From an uncultured Erysipelotrichaceae bacterium (lineage in GTDB: Bacteria > Bacillota_I > Bacilli_A > Erysipelotrichales > Coprobacillaceae), in contig CAMTOK010000003.1 in the NCBI GenBank assembly GCA_947074115.1, forward strand, positions 1-64,000: a stretch of DNA of 64,000 nucleotides, read 5' to 3'. Positions 26,004-34,075 of the stretch are shown here, in pieces (the first letter of the stretch is position 1; the number at the start of each line of letters is the position of its first letter). The notes beneath the pieces are model-generated. The model saw nothing but the letters and a program-made list of their open reading frames with translations. It had not been told where the DNA came from and searched no databases. The position numbers were made by a program, and so were the translations under genes.

Positions 26004-26013
26004 ATTGTGTCAG
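25991..26013 (+). promoter_or_regulatory. 9-bp hairpin abutting the SASP ribosome site
   Basis: CTGACACAA (25991-25999) and TTGTGTCAG (26005-26013) pair perfectly around ACTAA. The last base overlaps the AGGAGG site (26012-26017), so the hairpin could limit translation. No T run follows, so it is not a classical terminator of thiI. Confidence 0.55.
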
Positions 26014-26025
26014 GAGGTGAGAGTA

Positions 26026-26232
26026 ATGAATACAAACACTAGTAAATCTAAATTAGTCGTTCCTGGTGCTCAAAATGCTATCGATCAAATGAAATACGAA
26101 ATCGCTAACGAATTTGGTGTCAACTTAGGTCCAGACACAACATCTCGTGCAAACGGATCTGTTGGTGGTGAAATCACTAAGAGATTAGTTCAAATGGGAC
26201 AAAACCAAATCGCTGGTAGACAACAATCTTAA
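26026..26232 (+). CDS. alpha/beta-type small acid-soluble spore protein
   Basis: A 68-residue protein that coats spore DNA and protects it from UV and heat. It shows the family core [55 protein letters not shown]: the germination protease site is E25-I26 within YEIANE, and GGEITKRLV is the second conserved block. AGGAGGTGAGAGTA precedes ATG 26026. Its presence implies that the organism sporulates, or recently did. It is monocistronic with its own terminator. Confidence 0.95.
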   Translation: MNTNTSKSKLVVPGAQNAIDQMKYEIANEFGVNLGPDTTSRANGSVGGEITKRLVQMGQNQIAGRQQS

Positions 26233-26246
26233 TAAAGATTAATGTC

Positions 26247-26286
26247 AAACTCTGCTCTATGAATAATAGAGGAGAGTTTTTTCTTT
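26247..26286 (+). terminator. intrinsic terminator of the SASP gene
   Basis: AAACTCT + CTCTAT pairs with ATAGAG + AGAGTTT (one G-G mismatch) around GAATA, then TTTTTTC. Confidence 0.88.
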
Positions 26287-26374
26287 ATCTTTTCTCATTT
26301 TTACTTTCTTATATATCTTATTTTCATACATTTCGACATGACAATTTATAAAAAATAAAAATTTTATCACTATT

Positions 26375-26388
26375 TGATATCGCTTTCA
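26375..26388 (+). promoter_or_regulatory. candidate cre box (CcpA site) upstream of ackA
   Basis: TGATATCGCTTTCA matches TGWAANCGNTNWCA with one mismatch. Its centre is about 50 bp upstream of the predicted transcription start, the position where CcpA activates ackA in B. subtilis. Confidence 0.55.
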
Positions 26389-26396
26389 AGTTTTTG

Positions 26397-26425
26397 TTGA
26401 GTTATTAAGGATTTTTATGTAAAAT
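26397..26425 (+). promoter_or_regulatory. ackA promoter
   Basis: TTGAGT (26397-26402), 17 bp, TAAAAT (26420-26425). Confidence 0.65.
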
Positions 26426-26448
26426 AAATGGGTATAGGAGGTCGTACT

Positions 26449-27645
26449 ATGACTAAAGTTATCGCGGTGAACGCAGGAAGTTCATCATTAAAATTTCAAT
26501 TATTTGAAATGCCTAGTGAAGAGGTAATCACTTCTGGAATTATAGAAAGAATCGGTTTAGAAGACGGAAACTTTACTATTAAATATAATGGTATTAAGAA
26601 AAATGTTGTTTGTCCTATTCCTGATCATCAAGTTGCTGTTGATATGTTATTAAAAGCATTAATTGATGAAAATATCGTATCATCTTTAGATGATATTGAA
26701 GCAGTTGGACATCGTGTTGTCCATGGTGGAGAATATTTTGGAGACAGCGCTGTTGTTTCTGAAGATGTTATTGCTAAAGTTGAAGAATTATGTGAATTAG
26801 CTCCATTACATAACCCAGCTAACTTAGTTGGATACAGAGCATTTAATGATGCATTAAACAATGCAAAACATGTATTTACATTTGATACAGCTTTCCATCA
26901 AACATTAGATCAAGAAAGATATTTATATCCATTACCAATGAACATGTATAAAGATTTAAAAATCAGAAAATACGGTGCTCATGGAACAAGTCATAAATAT
27001 GTTTCAGAACAAGTTAATGAAATGTTAGGAAACCCAGCAGAATCAAGAGTTATTGTTTGTCACTTAGGAAACGGTGCAAGTATTTCTGCAGTATTAAATG
27101 GTGAGTGTATTGATACATCAATGGGATTCACACCATTAGCAGGTGTTATGATGGGAACACGTTGTGGAGACGTTGATCCTTCAATTATGCCTTACTTATG
27201 TAAAAAATTAGACAAAACAGCTGATGAAGTCTTAGATATCTTTAATAAAGAATCAGGAATGTTAGGTGTTTCAGAAATTTCTTCAGATTCAAGAGATGTA
27301 GAAGATGCATTATTTAAAGATGGAGATGAAAGAGCTTTATTAACAAGTTTACTTTACTCTCGTATCGTTGCTAAATATATTGGTGCTTATTATGGAGAAT
27401 TAGGTGGATGTGACGCGATTGCATTTACTGCTGGTGTTGGTGAAAATGCTGCTTATTTAAGACGTATTATTATCGATGATATCTCAAAAGCATTTGGTGC
27501 ATTCTTAGATGAAGAATTAAATTCAATCAGAGGACCTGAAAACAGAGTGATCTCTCATCCATATTCACAAATCAAAGTTATGGTTATCCCAACTAATGAA
27601 GAAGTGATGATTGCTAGAGACACAATGAGATTGTTAGGATTATAA
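26449..27645 (+). CDS. ackA: acetate kinase
   Basis: Converts acetyl phosphate + ADP to acetate + ATP, the ATP-yielding last step of overflow fermentation. The 398-residue ASKHA-fold protein has VIAVNAGSSSLKFQLF (phosphate 1), HRVVHGGEYF, FDTAFHQTL, YGAHGTSHKYV, VICHLGNGASISAV, MGFTPLAGVMMGTRCGDVDP and FTAGVGENAAYLR. ATG 26449 has AGGAGGTCGT; the in-frame ATG 21 bp earlier overlaps the ribosome site. Promoter and a probable cre box lie upstream, a terminator downstream. The phosphotransacetylase partner is not in this window. Confidence 0.98.
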   Translation: MTKVIAVNAGSSSLKFQLFEMPSEEVITSGIIERIGLEDGNFTIKYNGIKKNVVCPIPDHQVAVDMLLKALIDENIVSSLDDIEAVGHRVVHGGEYFGDSAVVSEDVIAKVEELCELAPLHNPANLVGYRAFNDALNNAKHVFTFDTAFHQTLDQERYLYPLPMNMYKDLKIRKYGAHGTSHKYVSEQVNEMLGNPAESRVIVCHLGNGASISAVLNGECIDTSMGFTPLAGVMMGTRCGDVDPSIMPYLCKKLDKTADEVLDIFNKESGMLGVSEISSDSRDVEDALFKDGDERALLTSLLYSRIVAKYIGAYYGELGGCDAIAFTAGVGENAAYLRRIIIDDISKAFGAFLDEELNSIRGPENRVISHPYSQIKVMVIPTNEEVMIARDTMRLLGL

Positions 27646-27649
27646 GAAT

Positions 27650-27682
27650 AAAAACTTACCAAACTTATGGTAAGTTTTTAAT
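27650..27682 (+). terminator. intrinsic terminator of ackA
   Basis: AAAAACTTACC (27650-27660) pairs with GGTAAGTTTTT (27669-27679) around an 8-base loop. Confidence 0.88.
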
Positions 27683-27715
27683 TTATATAAATAAAATGAA
27701 AAAAATGCCCTTGCG

Positions 27716-27744
27716 TTCACAAATAGTCTATTTTATGGTATTAT
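27716..27744 (+). promoter_or_regulatory. promoter of nrnA operon
   Basis: TTCACA (27716-27721), 17 bp, TATTAT (27739-27744), just ahead of AAGGTGAT and the ATG at 27761. Confidence 0.5.
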
Positions 27745-27760
27745 ATTTAAGGTGATAGAA

Positions 27761-28684
27761 ATGGAACAATTATGGAAAAAAATAGAGGAATATGAAAATA
27801 TTCAAATCTTTAGACATGTTAGACCTGATTTTGATGCTTTTGGTTCACAAATAGGTTTATACAATGCTCTAAAAGAAATGTACCCAAACAAAACAATTTC
27901 ATTGGGTGGCGTAATGGAACACGATTTACTAGATTATTATCCTTCTTTTGAGAATACAACTCATGATGGTGATATTTTAGGAATTGTTGTTGATACAGCA
28001 AATGTCGATCGTATAGATGGTGATATAACTCAATGTTCTTATATTATTAAGATAGATCATCACATTATTGTTGATCAATATGGTGATTTAAATATTGTAG
28101 ATGAAAAAGCTTCATCGGCGAGTGAAGTGGTCACTCTGTTATTAAAAGAAAAGAATGGAGAGAAACCACTTAATCAAAATGCTTCACTAGCGTTATTCTT
28201 AGGCGTTGTTGGTGATACAGGACGATTTATGTATAGTTGTACTGGTGAGAAAACATTTCTAGCAGCTTCATATTTAATGACATCTGGAATCAATGTAGAA
28301 GATGTTTTTTCAAAAATATATATGAAGAAAAAAGTAAGTATTAAAGTTTTACAATTTATCTATTCAAATTATAAAGAACAAGGTAAGATTGCCTACTATA
28401 TATTAACAGCGAAAGATCTTGCTGAGTTAGGGATTTCTAGAGAAGAAGGTTCAAATTATGTGAATACGTTCTCAAACTTTGAAGAATTTGTGGTTTGGAT
28501 AGCTATTACTCAAAACGAGGATGGTACGTATCGTGTGAGTATGAGAAGTCGTGGTGTCGCTATTAATGAAGTTGCGAATCAATTTCATGGCGGTGGACAC
28601 GCAAATGCAAGTGGGGCATCATTGGAAACAATTGAGGAATTGCCAAGCTTGTTAGAAAAATTAGAGGAGAAAATCAATGGATGA
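27761..28684 (+). CDS. nrnA: DHH-DHHA1 phosphoesterase, NrnA-type nanoRNase/pAp phosphatase
   Basis: A 307-residue manganese phosphoesterase. The DHH domain shows RPDFDAFGSQIGLYNAL (motif I), VDTANVDRIDG, and the DHH motif as IKIDHHIIVDQYGDLN; the C-terminal DHHA1 domain carries SMRSRGVAINEVANQFHGGGHANASGA. NrnA degrades 2-5 nt RNAs and dephosphorylates pAp. GTG 27752 is an alternative start, but it forms part of the AAGGTG ribosome site. The last 8 bp overlap the next gene, an unrecognised membrane protein, so the two are translationally coupled. Confidence 0.9.
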   Translation: MEQLWKKIEEYENIQIFRHVRPDFDAFGSQIGLYNALKEMYPNKTISLGGVMEHDLLDYYPSFENTTHDGDILGIVVDTANVDRIDGDITQCSYIIKIDHHIIVDQYGDLNIVDEKASSASEVVTLLLKEKNGEKPLNQNASLALFLGVVGDTGRFMYSCTGEKTFLAASYLMTSGINVEDVFSKIYMKKKVSIKVLQFIYSNYKEQGKIAYYILTAKDLAELGISREEGSNYVNTFSNFEEFVVWIAITQNEDGTYRVSMRSRGVAINEVANQFHGGGHANASGASLETIEELPSLLEKLEEKING

Positions 28685-30335
28685 GTTTTTAAAACAGTTA
28701 TTTGGTGCTGAAATGGGTGAAGCAGCCCAAACAGTTAAAGAGGCACGCAAACCTAATAAAAACGGGACGATTATTGCCTTAGTTTTAAGTATTATTATTT
28801 TTATTGTTTTAGAATATATGGTGTTATTACCTATTAATTTAAGATCACCACAATTTATTATGTTCTTAGTATTTAACTTATTTATTTTCTTTGGGTTAAG
28901 ATCATTATTAACATTAAAATTTGATAAAATATCTAAAGCAGTTTTAACAGTTGCTTTTGTAGGTGTTGCTTATATTGTTATAGGGAATCTTGCAAGTTCA
29001 TCAATCTTTCATGCAACAGCTTATCAAGAACAATTAGATTTAGATAGAACAGCAGATTTCTTTGCGGATAACCCTGTTGTTAATTATCAATCTATTCCAG
29101 TTGTTGATAAAGATTCAGCTGAAAGATTAGGGAATCGTAAAATGGGAGAAATCGTTGATTACGTTTCACAGTTTGAAGTTGATGATGAATATCAACAAAT
29201 TAATTTTAAAGATAAGCCATATCGTGTAACTACGATTTCATATAGTGATTTAATTAAATGGTTTACAAACCATCAAGATGGGTTACCAGCATATATTAAA
29301 GTTGACATGGTGACTCAAGAATCTGAAGTTGTTCGTTTAGAAGAAGGTATGAAATACTCTAATTCAGATTTATTCTTTAGAAATATTTCAAGACATTTAC
29401 GAGTTCTTTATCCAACATTAATGTTTGATACAGCAGCATTCGAAATTGATGATCAAGGAACACCATTCTGGGTAGCACCTGTATTCGAATATAAAATCGG
29501 ATTATTTGGTGGTAAAGATATTACTGGTGCAGTATTAGTTAATGCGTTAAATGGTGATGCTCAATATTATGATATTGAAGACGTTCCTAGCTGGGTTGAC
29601 CGTGTTTACCCTGCTGAACTTATTATTACTCAGTTAGAAAACTGGGGTAAATTTACTAATGGTTATTGGAATACATTATTATCACAAAAAGGTGTGTTAC
29701 AGCCAACTACAGGATATAACTATATTGCATTAAATGATGATGTTTATGTTTATACTGGATTAACATCAGTATCTAGTGACGCATCTAACGTTGGTTTTGC
29801 ATTAATTAATTTAAGAACAAAAGAATCTAAATATTATGCAATTAGTGGTGCTGAAGAATACTCAGCGATGTCTTCTGCAGAAGGTAAAGTACAGCATTTA
29901 CAATATACTGCAACATTCCCAATCTTGATTAATGTTGGTGGTGAACCAACATACTTCCTATCTTTAAAAGATGGTGCTGGATTGGTTAAAAAGTATGCTT
30001 TTGTTTCAGTAGAGAACTACCAAATTGTTGCGGTAGGTGACAGTGTTGCTGAAGCTGAAAGAGAATATTATTCATTATTAAGTGATAATGGAAAAACAGA
30101 TGTAGAGATCTCTGCGGATTCATTAACAGGAAAGATTACAAAATTACAACAAGCTGTCGTGAGTGGTAATACTCATTATTATTTAACGATTGAAGGAAGC
30201 TCTAAAGTCTTTATTGCTCCAATCTCATTAAATGATTATTTACCATTAGCGAAAGTTGGGGATACAGTTGAAATCGAATTCTTAGATGAAGAAGGTTCAA
30301 CAAGTGAAACAATCACATCAATTCAATTTAAATAA
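28677..30335 (+). CDS. unrecognised membrane protein with large extracellular domain
   Basis: A 552-residue protein. A basic cytosolic N-terminus (about 1-30) is followed by three hydrophobic helices: TIIALVLSIIIFIVLEYMVLLPI, FIMFLVFNLFIFFGLRSLLTL and AVLTVAFVGVAYIVIGNLA (about 30-110). About 440 residues of mixed alpha/beta sequence should then lie outside, including YRVTTISYSDLIKWF, FWVAPVFEYKIGLFGGKDITGAVLVNALNG and WVDRVYPAELIITQLENWG. I do not recognise the family and propose no function. It is an intact, AT-rich core-like gene in the same unit as nrnA. A hairpin separates it from the Sel1-repeat gene. Confidence 0.8.
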   Translation: MDEFLKQLFGAEMGEAAQTVKEARKPNKNGTIIALVLSIIIFIVLEYMVLLPINLRSPQFIMFLVFNLFIFFGLRSLLTLKFDKISKAVLTVAFVGVAYIVIGNLASSSIFHATAYQEQLDLDRTADFFADNPVVNYQSIPVVDKDSAERLGNRKMGEIVDYVSQFEVDDEYQQINFKDKPYRVTTISYSDLIKWFTNHQDGLPAYIKVDMVTQESEVVRLEEGMKYSNSDLFFRNISRHLRVLYPTLMFDTAAFEIDDQGTPFWVAPVFEYKIGLFGGKDITGAVLVNALNGDAQYYDIEDVPSWVDRVYPAELIITQLENWGKFTNGYWNTLLSQKGVLQPTTGYNYIALNDDVYVYTGLTSVSSDASNVGFALINLRTKESKYYAISGAEEYSAMSSAEGKVQHLQYTATFPILINVGGEPTYFLSLKDGAGLVKKYAFVSVENYQIVAVGDSVAEAEREYYSLLSDNGKTDVEISADSLTGKITKLQQAVVSGNTHYYLTIEGSSKVFIAPISLNDYLPLAKVGDTVEIEFLDEEGSTSETITSIQFK

Positions 30336-30340
30336 GTAAA

Positions 30341-30365
30341 TAAGAGGTACCTAGTGTACCTCTTA
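30341..30365 (+). terminator. hairpin between the membrane protein and Sel1-repeat genes
   Basis: TAAGAGGTAC (30341-30350) and GTACCTCTTA (30356-30365) form a perfect 10-bp stem with loop CTAGT. The following TCTATTC is only weakly T-rich, so partial termination or an RNA-processing site are both possible. Confidence 0.6.
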
Positions 30366-30385
30366 TCTATTCACGGGGAGACAAA

Positions 30386-33271
30386 ATGGACAAACGTTTG
30401 TATGATTATGAACCATTCTTTAATCAATGGAAAATTAAACATATCATTGAAGTGAACAACGATATCACTTGGGTTTTGTTGTACAATCTTAACTCTTTAA
30501 CAATGAAAACAGCATTAATGAAGGTGAAGAGTTTAGAAGGCAATGCACAACAACTTGATATCATGATTGATAAAACTTTAGAACTTTATGGTGCTTTTGA
30601 TTTGTATCAAGGTCCTTTTTATGAACGTGAAAGTTATTATCGAGAAGAAGATAATCAAATAACTGGGGTGGATTTGTGTTTGCTTTCTCGATGGGATGAG
30701 ATGACTGCGTTAACAGATTCAACTGACTTAGATGATATATATGAACAAGCAGTGTCATTTTTATTTGGGATAGATTGTATTCAGGATGAATATAAAGCAT
30801 TAGAATTGTTTGAATACGGCGCAAGATATAAACACGGACAATGTATAAGTTCATTAGGATATATGTACGAGACAGGTTTTGGTGTAGAAGAAGATTTATA
30901 TAAGGCGGCAGATTACTATGAACAAGCAGCATTTCTTGGGGATGAAGTTGGATTGTTCAATTATGGACTTTGTCATTTAGAAGGTATTGGTATTGAACAA
31001 GATGAAGCAGTCGCTATTCCGTATATTACGCAAGCAGCAGATGCCAAACTGCCACGAGCTATTCTTACACTTGGTGAATGTTATAAAGAAGGCCGCGGCG
31101 TATTGAAGGATGAAGATTATGCATTTGATCTTTATCATGAAGCAGCGAGTCTTGGTTCTATTCAAGCCTATTATTGTCTTGGATATTGTTATGAACATGG
31201 AATTGGTGTCGAAAATAATGATTCAGAAGCTTTCTCATGGTATGAGGTGGCTGCCAATGAAGGTGTGGCTATTGCACAAATACAACTTGGTTATTTTTAT
31301 GAAGTTGGTAAAGCAGTCACAATAGATGAACATATTGCGTTTTATTGGTATAATGAAGCCATGAAACAACACTATATTCCTGCTTATGCTTATGTAGGGT
31401 TTTGTTATGAAAAGGGCATAGGGGTATTAGAAGACAAAGAGGAAGCGAAGGCAATTTATCATAAAGGTGTTGTTCATCATCATCCAAGGTGTTTGTATGC
31501 CTATGCCCAATTGATTGAGGAAGAAGAACCTGAATTATCTTTGGTCTATTTAAAAGAAAGTGCAGATTTAGACTACACTTATGCTATAAATAAATATTCA
31601 TATTATTTACAAAATGGTATTTTAACTCATAAAGATTTTACCCTTGCTTATCAATACTGTTCAAAGGGTGCTTCTTTAGATGATCCAATAGCGTTATATA
31701 ACCTTGCTTATTTTTTTCAGGAAGGTATAGGGACGTTTAAAGATGAATACAAAGCATATGAATGTTATAAAAGATCATCACAGTTAGGCTATGCCCAAGG
31801 TATGAATAGTTTAGGTTATTGTTATGAAAAAGGGATAGGTGTTGATGTTGATCATAAAAAGGCATTACAATGTTATATTGAAGCATCACATCATGGATAT
31901 GAATTAGCAGCACTAAACGTTGCCTATGCCTATGAGCGCGGTGTTGGGTGTCATGTAGATGAAAATAAAGCAGTTGAATATTATGAAAAAGCCATTCAAA
32001 AAGGTGTTTCAAGTGCAATGATGAACTTAGGTGAACTTTTAGAAAACCCAAAACAAATCACACCAGATTACGAACGTGCAAGAGAACTTTATAAATGTGC
32101 AAGTGAACATGGAATGAGTGAAGCAATGATTTCACTTGGGGTCATGTATGAAAAAGGTGTTGGCGTTGATAAAGATGAAACACAAGCTATGTCATATTAT
32201 CAACTTGCTGCATCTCAACAAGATAAAGTTGGTGAGTGTTATCTTGCATATTGTTATGAACAAGGAATTGGTGTTGACGTAGATTTACAAAAAGCATTCT
32301 ATTATTATATGGAGTCTGCGAAACAAGGATTCCCACAAGCACTTTATAAAGTTGCTATGTATTATGAATATGGAAATATTATTGAAGAAGATTTACAAAA
32401 AGCTGTTTCTTATTATACCAAGTCATCACAAAAGAATTTTGCTCCCGCTCATTATCGACTCGGCCGATGTTATGAAAAAGGCATTGGTGTCAAACAAAGT
32501 TATGAGATGGCATATCATCAATATATGAGTGCCTCATTACAAGAGTATCGCCATTCTTATTATGCTTTAGGAAGATTATATGAAAATGGTTATTTTGTAG
32601 ATAAAGACATTAAAATTTCTAAAAACTATTATTTACTTGCTTTAGAACATGGAGTCGATCGAGCTTACTATGCATTAGGTCGTATGTTGTTAAATAATAT
32701 GCAACAACCAAATGATATCTTATTGATTTTTGAGTACTTTAAAACTGCACTTACAAAAGGAATAGATGATGCTGCAATAGAAATAGCGCGTCTGTATAAT
32801 AAAATTCCCGAATTTTACGATATCAAATGTGCAGTTTATTATTATAAAATTGCAGGTGAAAAAGGAAATCGTTATGCATACTATGAGTTAGCGCAATTGT
32901 ATAAGGAATTAGCATTCGGTGAATTTACACCAGATGTCTTACGTTATTACTTATTTGCTGCACAATTAGGACATACGCATTCGCTTGTAGAATTAGGATA
33001 TTATTATCTTTCTATACCAAGAACGATGAATAGTGAATCTCATGCATTTGAATATTTCTTAAGAGCTGCGCTCTTAGATGATATTGATGGAATCTATGAA
33101 CTTTCGCTTTGTTATTATAAAGGGATTGGAACAAGAAAAGATTACAAACTAGCAATCGAATATTGCGAAGATGCTGCATTAAAAGGTCATAATAATGCAT
33201 CGTTATTATTAGAGAAAATTCAACATAAACTAGAAACAAAAGAAAAAGAATATTTAAATCACTTTAGATAG
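30386..33271 (+). CDS. giant Sel1-like repeat protein, about 22 repeats
   Basis: A 961-residue cytosolic-looking protein without signal peptide. After an unrelated head (about 1-120) it is almost wholly Sel1-like TPR repeats of about 36 residues, of the type LGYCYEKGIGVDVDHKKALQCYIEASHHGYE. I count about 22 units, some degenerate (for example YAQLIEEEEPELSLVYLKESAD). Sel1 arrays form a superhelix that binds protein partners. The head (DKRLYDYEPFFNQWKIKHIIEVNNDITWVLLYN) is not recognised. It follows the unknown membrane protein by 50 bp; a joint role at the membrane is possible but unproven. A terminator closes the unit. Confidence 0.9.
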   Translation: MDKRLYDYEPFFNQWKIKHIIEVNNDITWVLLYNLNSLTMKTALMKVKSLEGNAQQLDIMIDKTLELYGAFDLYQGPFYERESYYREEDNQITGVDLCLLSRWDEMTALTDSTDLDDIYEQAVSFLFGIDCIQDEYKALELFEYGARYKHGQCISSLGYMYETGFGVEEDLYKAADYYEQAAFLGDEVGLFNYGLCHLEGIGIEQDEAVAIPYITQAADAKLPRAILTLGECYKEGRGVLKDEDYAFDLYHEAASLGSIQAYYCLGYCYEHGIGVENNDSEAFSWYEVAANEGVAIAQIQLGYFYEVGKAVTIDEHIAFYWYNEAMKQHYIPAYAYVGFCYEKGIGVLEDKEEAKAIYHKGVVHHHPRCLYAYAQLIEEEEPELSLVYLKESADLDYTYAINKYSYYLQNGILTHKDFTLAYQYCSKGASLDDPIALYNLAYFFQEGIGTFKDEYKAYECYKRSSQLGYAQGMNSLGYCYEKGIGVDVDHKKALQCYIEASHHGYELAALNVAYAYERGVGCHVDENKAVEYYEKAIQKGVSSAMMNLGELLENPKQITPDYERARELYKCASEHGMSEAMISLGVMYEKGVGVDKDETQAMSYYQLAASQQDKVGECYLAYCYEQGIGVDVDLQKAFYYYMESAKQGFPQALYKVAMYYEYGNIIEEDLQKAVSYYTKSSQKNFAPAHYRLGRCYEKGIGVKQSYEMAYHQYMSASLQEYRHSYYALGRLYENGYFVDKDIKISKNYYLLALEHGVDRAYYALGRMLLNNMQQPNDILLIFEYFKTALTKGIDDAAIEIARLYNKIPEFYDIKCAVYYYKIAGEKGNRYAYYELAQLYKELAFGEFTPDVLRYYLFAAQLGHTHSLVELGYYYLSIPRTMNSESHAFEYFLRAALLDDIDGIYELSLCYYKGIGTRKDYKLAIEYCEDAALKGHNNASLLLEKIQHKLETKEKEYLNHFR

Positions 33272-33295
33272 AAGACCAAACTTGGTCTTCTTTTT
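33271..33295 (+). terminator. intrinsic terminator of Sel1-repeat gene
   Basis: GAAGACCA (33271-33278), loop AACT, TGGTCTTC (33283-33290), TTTTT. The stem starts at the last base of the TAG stop codon. Confidence 0.88.
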
Positions 33296-33366
33296 CTTTT
33301 CTATAAAAAAATGTGATTGAATCGGCTCATCCTGACTTTTCTATTCTAGATAAATGATATGACTTA

Positions 33367-33375
33367 TGGTATAAT
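33367..33375 (+). promoter_or_regulatory. extended -10 promoter of the two-component operon
   Basis: TGGTATAAT gives TGn plus perfect TATAAT, 26 bp before the ATG at 33401. Confidence 0.65.
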
Positions 33376-33400
33376 ATCAAAATGAATTGAGGTGTAAGAT

Positions 33401-34075
33401 ATGAAATCAAAAATACTTGTTGTAGACGATGAAGAACACATTAGAGAATTGATTTGCTTTTATCTTAATAAGGAAGGCTTTTCAGTAATCGAAGCAGAGA
33501 ATGGAGAAGAAGCTCTAGACCTATTAGAAAAAGAATATGTTGATTTGGCAATTGTTGATATTATGATGCCAGTCATGAATGGTTTTGATATGGTTGAAGA
33601 ACTGAGATCATTTAAAGACACTCCAGTGATCATGTTGACGGCTAAAGCACAATCAACTGATAAACTTAGAGGATTTTCTCTTGGCATTGATGACTACGTC
33701 ACAAAACCATTTGATCCTGAAGAACTTATGGCACGTGTAAAAACAATATTGAAGCGTTACAGCATTAATGCTCAAAATGTTGTTCAATTGCATGATGTTA
33801 TTTTTGATGGTGATAAATATGAAATTAGATATCAAGAAGAAATTATTCATTTACCATTAAAACAATTTGAACTTGCTTTTGAACTTGCTAAAAATCCAAA
33901 TCAAATCTTTACAAGAGAACAATTAATTGAAAAAATCTGGGGTATGGATTATGACGGTTTTGACCGTACTGTTGATGTTCATATCAAGAGAGTTCGTGAA
34001 AATTTAGGACATCTTCCTGGATTTAAAGTTGTTACAGTGAGAGGCTTAGGTTATAAAATAGAGGTCGATCGATGA
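33401..34075 (+). CDS. OmpR-family response regulator
   Basis: A 224-residue regulator. The receiver domain (1-120) has DDE (9-11), phosphoacceptor D53 in VDIMMP, the T in MLTAKA and K in TKPFDP. The winged-helix Trans_reg_C domain (about 130-222) ends with RTVDVHIKRVRENLGHLPGFKVVTVRGLGYKIE. It overlaps the histidine kinase gene by 4 bp (ATGA). It resembles PhoP/WalR-type regulators, but the specific regulon cannot be told; the walHIJ genes that usually accompany walRK are absent. Confidence 0.92.
   Translation: MKSKILVVDDEEHIRELICFYLNKEGFSVIEAENGEEALDLLEKEYVDLAIVDIMMPVMNGFDMVEELRSFKDTPVIMLTAKAQSTDKLRGFSLGIDDYVTKPFDPEELMARVKTILKRYSINAQNVVQLHDVIFDGDKYEIRYQEEIIHLPLKQFELAFELAKNPNQIFTREQLIEKIWGMDYDGFDRTVDVHIKRVRENLGHLPGFKVVTVRGLGYKIEVDR

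Noticed and set aside
30780-33230. Possible DNA repeat array or CRISPR-like periodicity
   Set aside because: The periodicity is about 108 bp of diverged coding sequence for Sel1 units; there are no constant repeats or spacers.
30561-33239. Several antisense open frames of 60-120 codons opposite the Sel1-repeat gene
   Set aside because: They follow the repeat periodicity of the sense gene, have low-complexity His/Leu/Tyr-rich products and lack ribosome sites.
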